NCBI RefSeq assembly: GCF_901709675.1
Contig: NC_051105.1
Span: 10,898,604 to 10,962,603 of the forward strand
Origin: Syngnathus acus
Taxonomy: Eukaryota; Chordata; Actinopteri; Syngnathiformes; Syngnathidae
Direction: 5' to 3'
DNA length: 64,000 nucleotides
A program made the translations under genes and the position numbers. Shown one piece after another: positions 60,878-64,000 of this stretch (position 1 is the first letter of the stretch; every line of letters begins with the position of its first letter). Under the pieces are notes generated by a model, which worked only from the letters and a program-made list of their open reading frames with translations, was not told where the DNA came from and did not search any database.

Positions 60878-63800
60878 CAATTTATTTATCAATTTATCAA
60901 TTTATTTATTTATTTTTTGAGTAAGGCTTAGTTTGGAATGAAAAAAAAGTTGTTTTTTTTAGCATGTTTGCTTTAATCTACACTGAGATTTTATATCATT
61001 AGATCAACTGATAACCTCTGTCAAAATTGAGCATGAGCTTTCCAAAGCGAGCTCTGCGTGCACACCTGCCACATAGTTCAATAGAAAGAAAGAAAATCTT
61101 CAATTAAATCTCAAAGACAAAGAGAGAGTATGCGACAATTGGCACGGGATGTTTCTCGTTTGCCGGGAATTGGCAAGACCAACAGCGAGCGAATGTGGTA
61201 CACATGGCGTGTCATTTTCGCAGCTTCCTTCCGCCACAGAACGTGATACGTCCCACCAGCGAGGACGACCCAACGGCGCAATATGCTGAACTCGGCCGCA
61301 TGGAGCTCGCTCATTTTAAGACGAGTCATATTGCAGCCTTCGTTGCCGAATTGCGTCGGTTCGTCCGAACACAAGACAGAAGAATCGTCCTCCCACTAAT
61401 TCTTGGAGGTGTCAGTCGGATAAAAGCGGCCTGCCAGGATGACATTCAGCTCTACTCGAGCCAGATGGTTTCTTAACACTGAATATTTGAGTAGGACACA
61501 TTGCGCATGGAGATGTGACACCGAGGTGGTCGGCTTCGGAGGCAAGATGCGAGAACCTTGTGGGTCTCCTCATCCGTGTAAAATTGCCAGATAGTAAAAA
61601 TTCACGTCTCTTAAGTTTCTAAGAAAATGCAAGGAAGTGCTCATGTGTTCAACAAATCACTTAAGTTTCAGCGGGTGCGGCCTTTTTTTTTTTTCAATTA
61701 AATGCTAATTTAAATCAGTCATTAAGCGCATTTGCTTAACGGACATCCACCTTACACTTAGCCGGAGGTGTTTCGCCAAGTTGCCGTTAGCCAACAGCAT
61801 GGCGGCCCCGAGGCTGCAAGCGTGTAAGGAGACTCCGAGGAAAAGCAAAGAAAGCCCACAGTGATGTTCACTGGGGATTTGAATATTCACACCTGCACTA
61901 GGTGTTGTTTGGGAGGCTGATAAGCATGTGCGGCACCAGAGGGGTGACTGCAAAAGAGGGAGGGGGGGGGGGGCTTATTTGAAAAGGGACCGGCCATCTA
62001 TTGACGCCAGTGCTGTTATGTTGTATTTCATGACAGCAAATTGAGCATGGTGTCCGTTGCATAGCAGCCATGTGCTTAATTGAAGCTGCACGTGGCCATA
62101 TGGGAACGTGCAAAAACAAAAAAAATAATCCGGCCCAAACCAGCGTGTAAAAGATTCAAGCTGCATGAGGAGAAAGAAAATATGTCAGGCATCAAGGCCA
62201 GTCTGGTTGGTTATCAATTGCGGCAAAATTGGTGCAGATTTATCCAGATTTGTGATTCATCTGGATGAAAGGGAGGAAATAAGGACATTACAAGGATGAT
62301 CATTAAAAGATCAGACAACAAACCGCTCGGAGGCAGCTTGTTTTTGGAGGTGTTAATTGGCAAATTTAGTAGCAGTCAAGAGCACGCTCCCCATCGTCCT
62401 CGCCTGGCAAGGCGAGGTCATCGAAGCCGGAATGGATTCTTGGGTGCCCATCTAATAAATCAAAACCGATTTTTTGATTCAAATTTCATTTTTCCACCAC
62501 CAGTAATCTTGGCAATAGATATAACATTAGCGTGTCATTAGAAAATTAAGCAGTGCTACAGTTCTTTGACAATAATTAGGAATTAGTGTCGACGTGTGCA
62601 GGATGGAAATAAATAGATAAATAAAAATAGCAGTACTGGCTTGTGACCTGTAATGAGCAGTGCCTTTGCACAATCCATGTGTGGTGAACACCCGCCCGAA
62701 ATGTGAACGCGCCCGCGTCCTTTGGGGTTGTGAGTGCGATCGCACCACTGCCTCTGTCATCAGTAGCTGTGACTGCCAAAATCTTTTGCTCCAAGCCCCA
62801 AGATGGAGAGGGTGGATGTTGCGAGACTTAGCAAAGGCAAAGATGGCTTCAACACGTTCGCTCCAACACCGAGGAGCCCGTTGCGAGGCGAGGCGCAGCT
62901 CTCGGCCCGAGTCGCCGCCATGCGACTTGGCACCTGCTCATGCCAGCCGTGACCCGGGCACAGACAGAGGAATATGCTTCTCTCCTCAGTTGTTAATCAT
63001 CTCCATGACACTGATGTGAAGAGTCACGCTCGAGTCAGGTGACCCTGAATCCCCGATTCAACATTGTCTCTCAACTTGTGTTTTTTTTAGCACGGCGACT
63101 ACTGTGGCGTGATAATTGCCAAAGCAAGATGCCATGGATCAATTGTCAACTTCTGTGGCAAACAGTAAATTTAAAAAAATACATGATTTGAAATTTTAAC
63201 TTTTTTTTTTTTAATTGATTTTTCATTTGAAATTTAATAGGCCCGATAAAGGAACTATTGAAAAGACATTTCACTCGTGATTTTGAAAATGTCTGTGGAA
63301 ATTGCTAATCTATTGGCAAGGTTGTGATTATCAACAAAGATTAACAAAATAAGTAAAACTAAAATCTTTGTTAAAAAATAAAACACACACTTTGATGACC
63401 ATCCATAGTCGGAATCTGTTGACAGGACCTCCAATTTCTTGTTTCTGTGCCTTGGATGCGTTTTTCTGTTCACGAAAGAAGCGATGGCTGAGCGCCAGTA
63501 GTGTCACTTTCCAACCTCTTGTCGCTAACCCCCTTGCTGACTCCCCCCCTCCCCTCCCCGAACACTCGGCAGCACCGACTGGCGGTGGGTGCGGCAGCGG
63601 CGCTGATTAGCGAGCAGTAATGATGGGGAGCCGGGCTCCATTGTTCTAACACCTCCCCTTCTCCTCCGCACCAATCTGTCACCAGTCGGTGGGCTCGAGC
63701 AGCCTCCAAAGCTTCCCTCCACAAATGACTTGGATAATTAGTTGCCCCTCACGAGTGCCACAATCTTCTCACCCCTGATTGCTTTCACCTTCTTGCTCCT

Positions 63801-64000
63801 GGCAATTCTGACACCTTGTAATCAGGCCGCTACAGATCCATCTCAATCCAGATTTGATATCTTTCTCAAAAATCTCGGGCCTTTTCCGCATCATACATTT
63901 AGAAAATAAAAACCTTTTTAACCAAAAAAAAAAAAAAAAAAGTTAAAGTTCACACACTTCACCCATGAGGAGCGCACCTTTGCAGGTCGAAGAAAAAATA
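60878..64000. other. Non-coding DNA to the right edge
   Basis: No exon supported. AT-rich with T/A runs and a G12 run near 61962. Blocks near 61690-61830 and 63720-63870 have mixed composition with homeodomain-like cores (GCTAATTTAAAT, GATAATTAGTTG, TTGTAATCAGG) and could be distal tbr1 elements. This is a visual impression only. Confidence 0.45.

Overview
The window is a piece of a compact ray-finned (teleost) fish genome. The genes are split by many short GT-AG introns, often 70-150 bp, with AT-rich non-coding DNA, long homopolymers, microsatellites and small inverted-repeat transposons. No bacterial or viral gene layout is present. The species cannot be fixed from the sequence.

Five complete or near-complete multi-exon genes plus a three-coding-exon hormone gene were rebuilt by following splice phase exon by exon. 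The + strand carries the 3' part of kcnh7 (ERG3-type K+ channel, 1687-12073, N-terminal PAS exons lie left of the window). It then carries complete ifih1/MDA5 (14337-22962, 16 exons, 968 aa), a complete DPP4/FAP-family serine peptidase (24553-30989, 26 exons, 746 aa) and a short proglucagon gene gcg (33153-34749, 118 aa, glucagon and GLP-1 but no GLP-2). The - strand carries complete slc4a10 (45114-36485, 24 exons, 1055 aa) and complete tbr1 (50898-46884, 6 exons, about 669 aa). All frames are open with no frameshift or internal stop.

Order and orientation (KCNH7 > IFIH1 > FAP > GCG > < SLC4A10 < TBR1) match human 2q24, compressed to 50 kb. GCA (normally between KCNH7 and IFIH1) and a second DPP4/FAP copy (normally between GCG and SLC4A10) are not seen. 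The remaining peptidase sits at the FAP position but has a DPP4-like active site. It lies 2 kb from the gene for GLP-1, a classical DPP4 substrate.

From 51 to 64 kb, upstream of tbr1, I find no gene: only repeats and gene-desert sequence that may hold tbr1 control elements. Five mobile-element families were recognised from terminal inverted repeats or internal symmetry: two copies of a 'TCTACACACCC' element, three TA-flanked elements with CCGT ends (21, 32 and 60 kb), and a 'GGGTCAAAAATAACCC' element at 51.2 kb. I found no undescribed multi-gene system. The points most worth following are the DPP4/FAP hybrid active site beside gcg, paired CREs inside gcg, a GC-AG intron in kcnh7, long hairpins, and repeats placed next to splice sites or the tbr1 stop codon.
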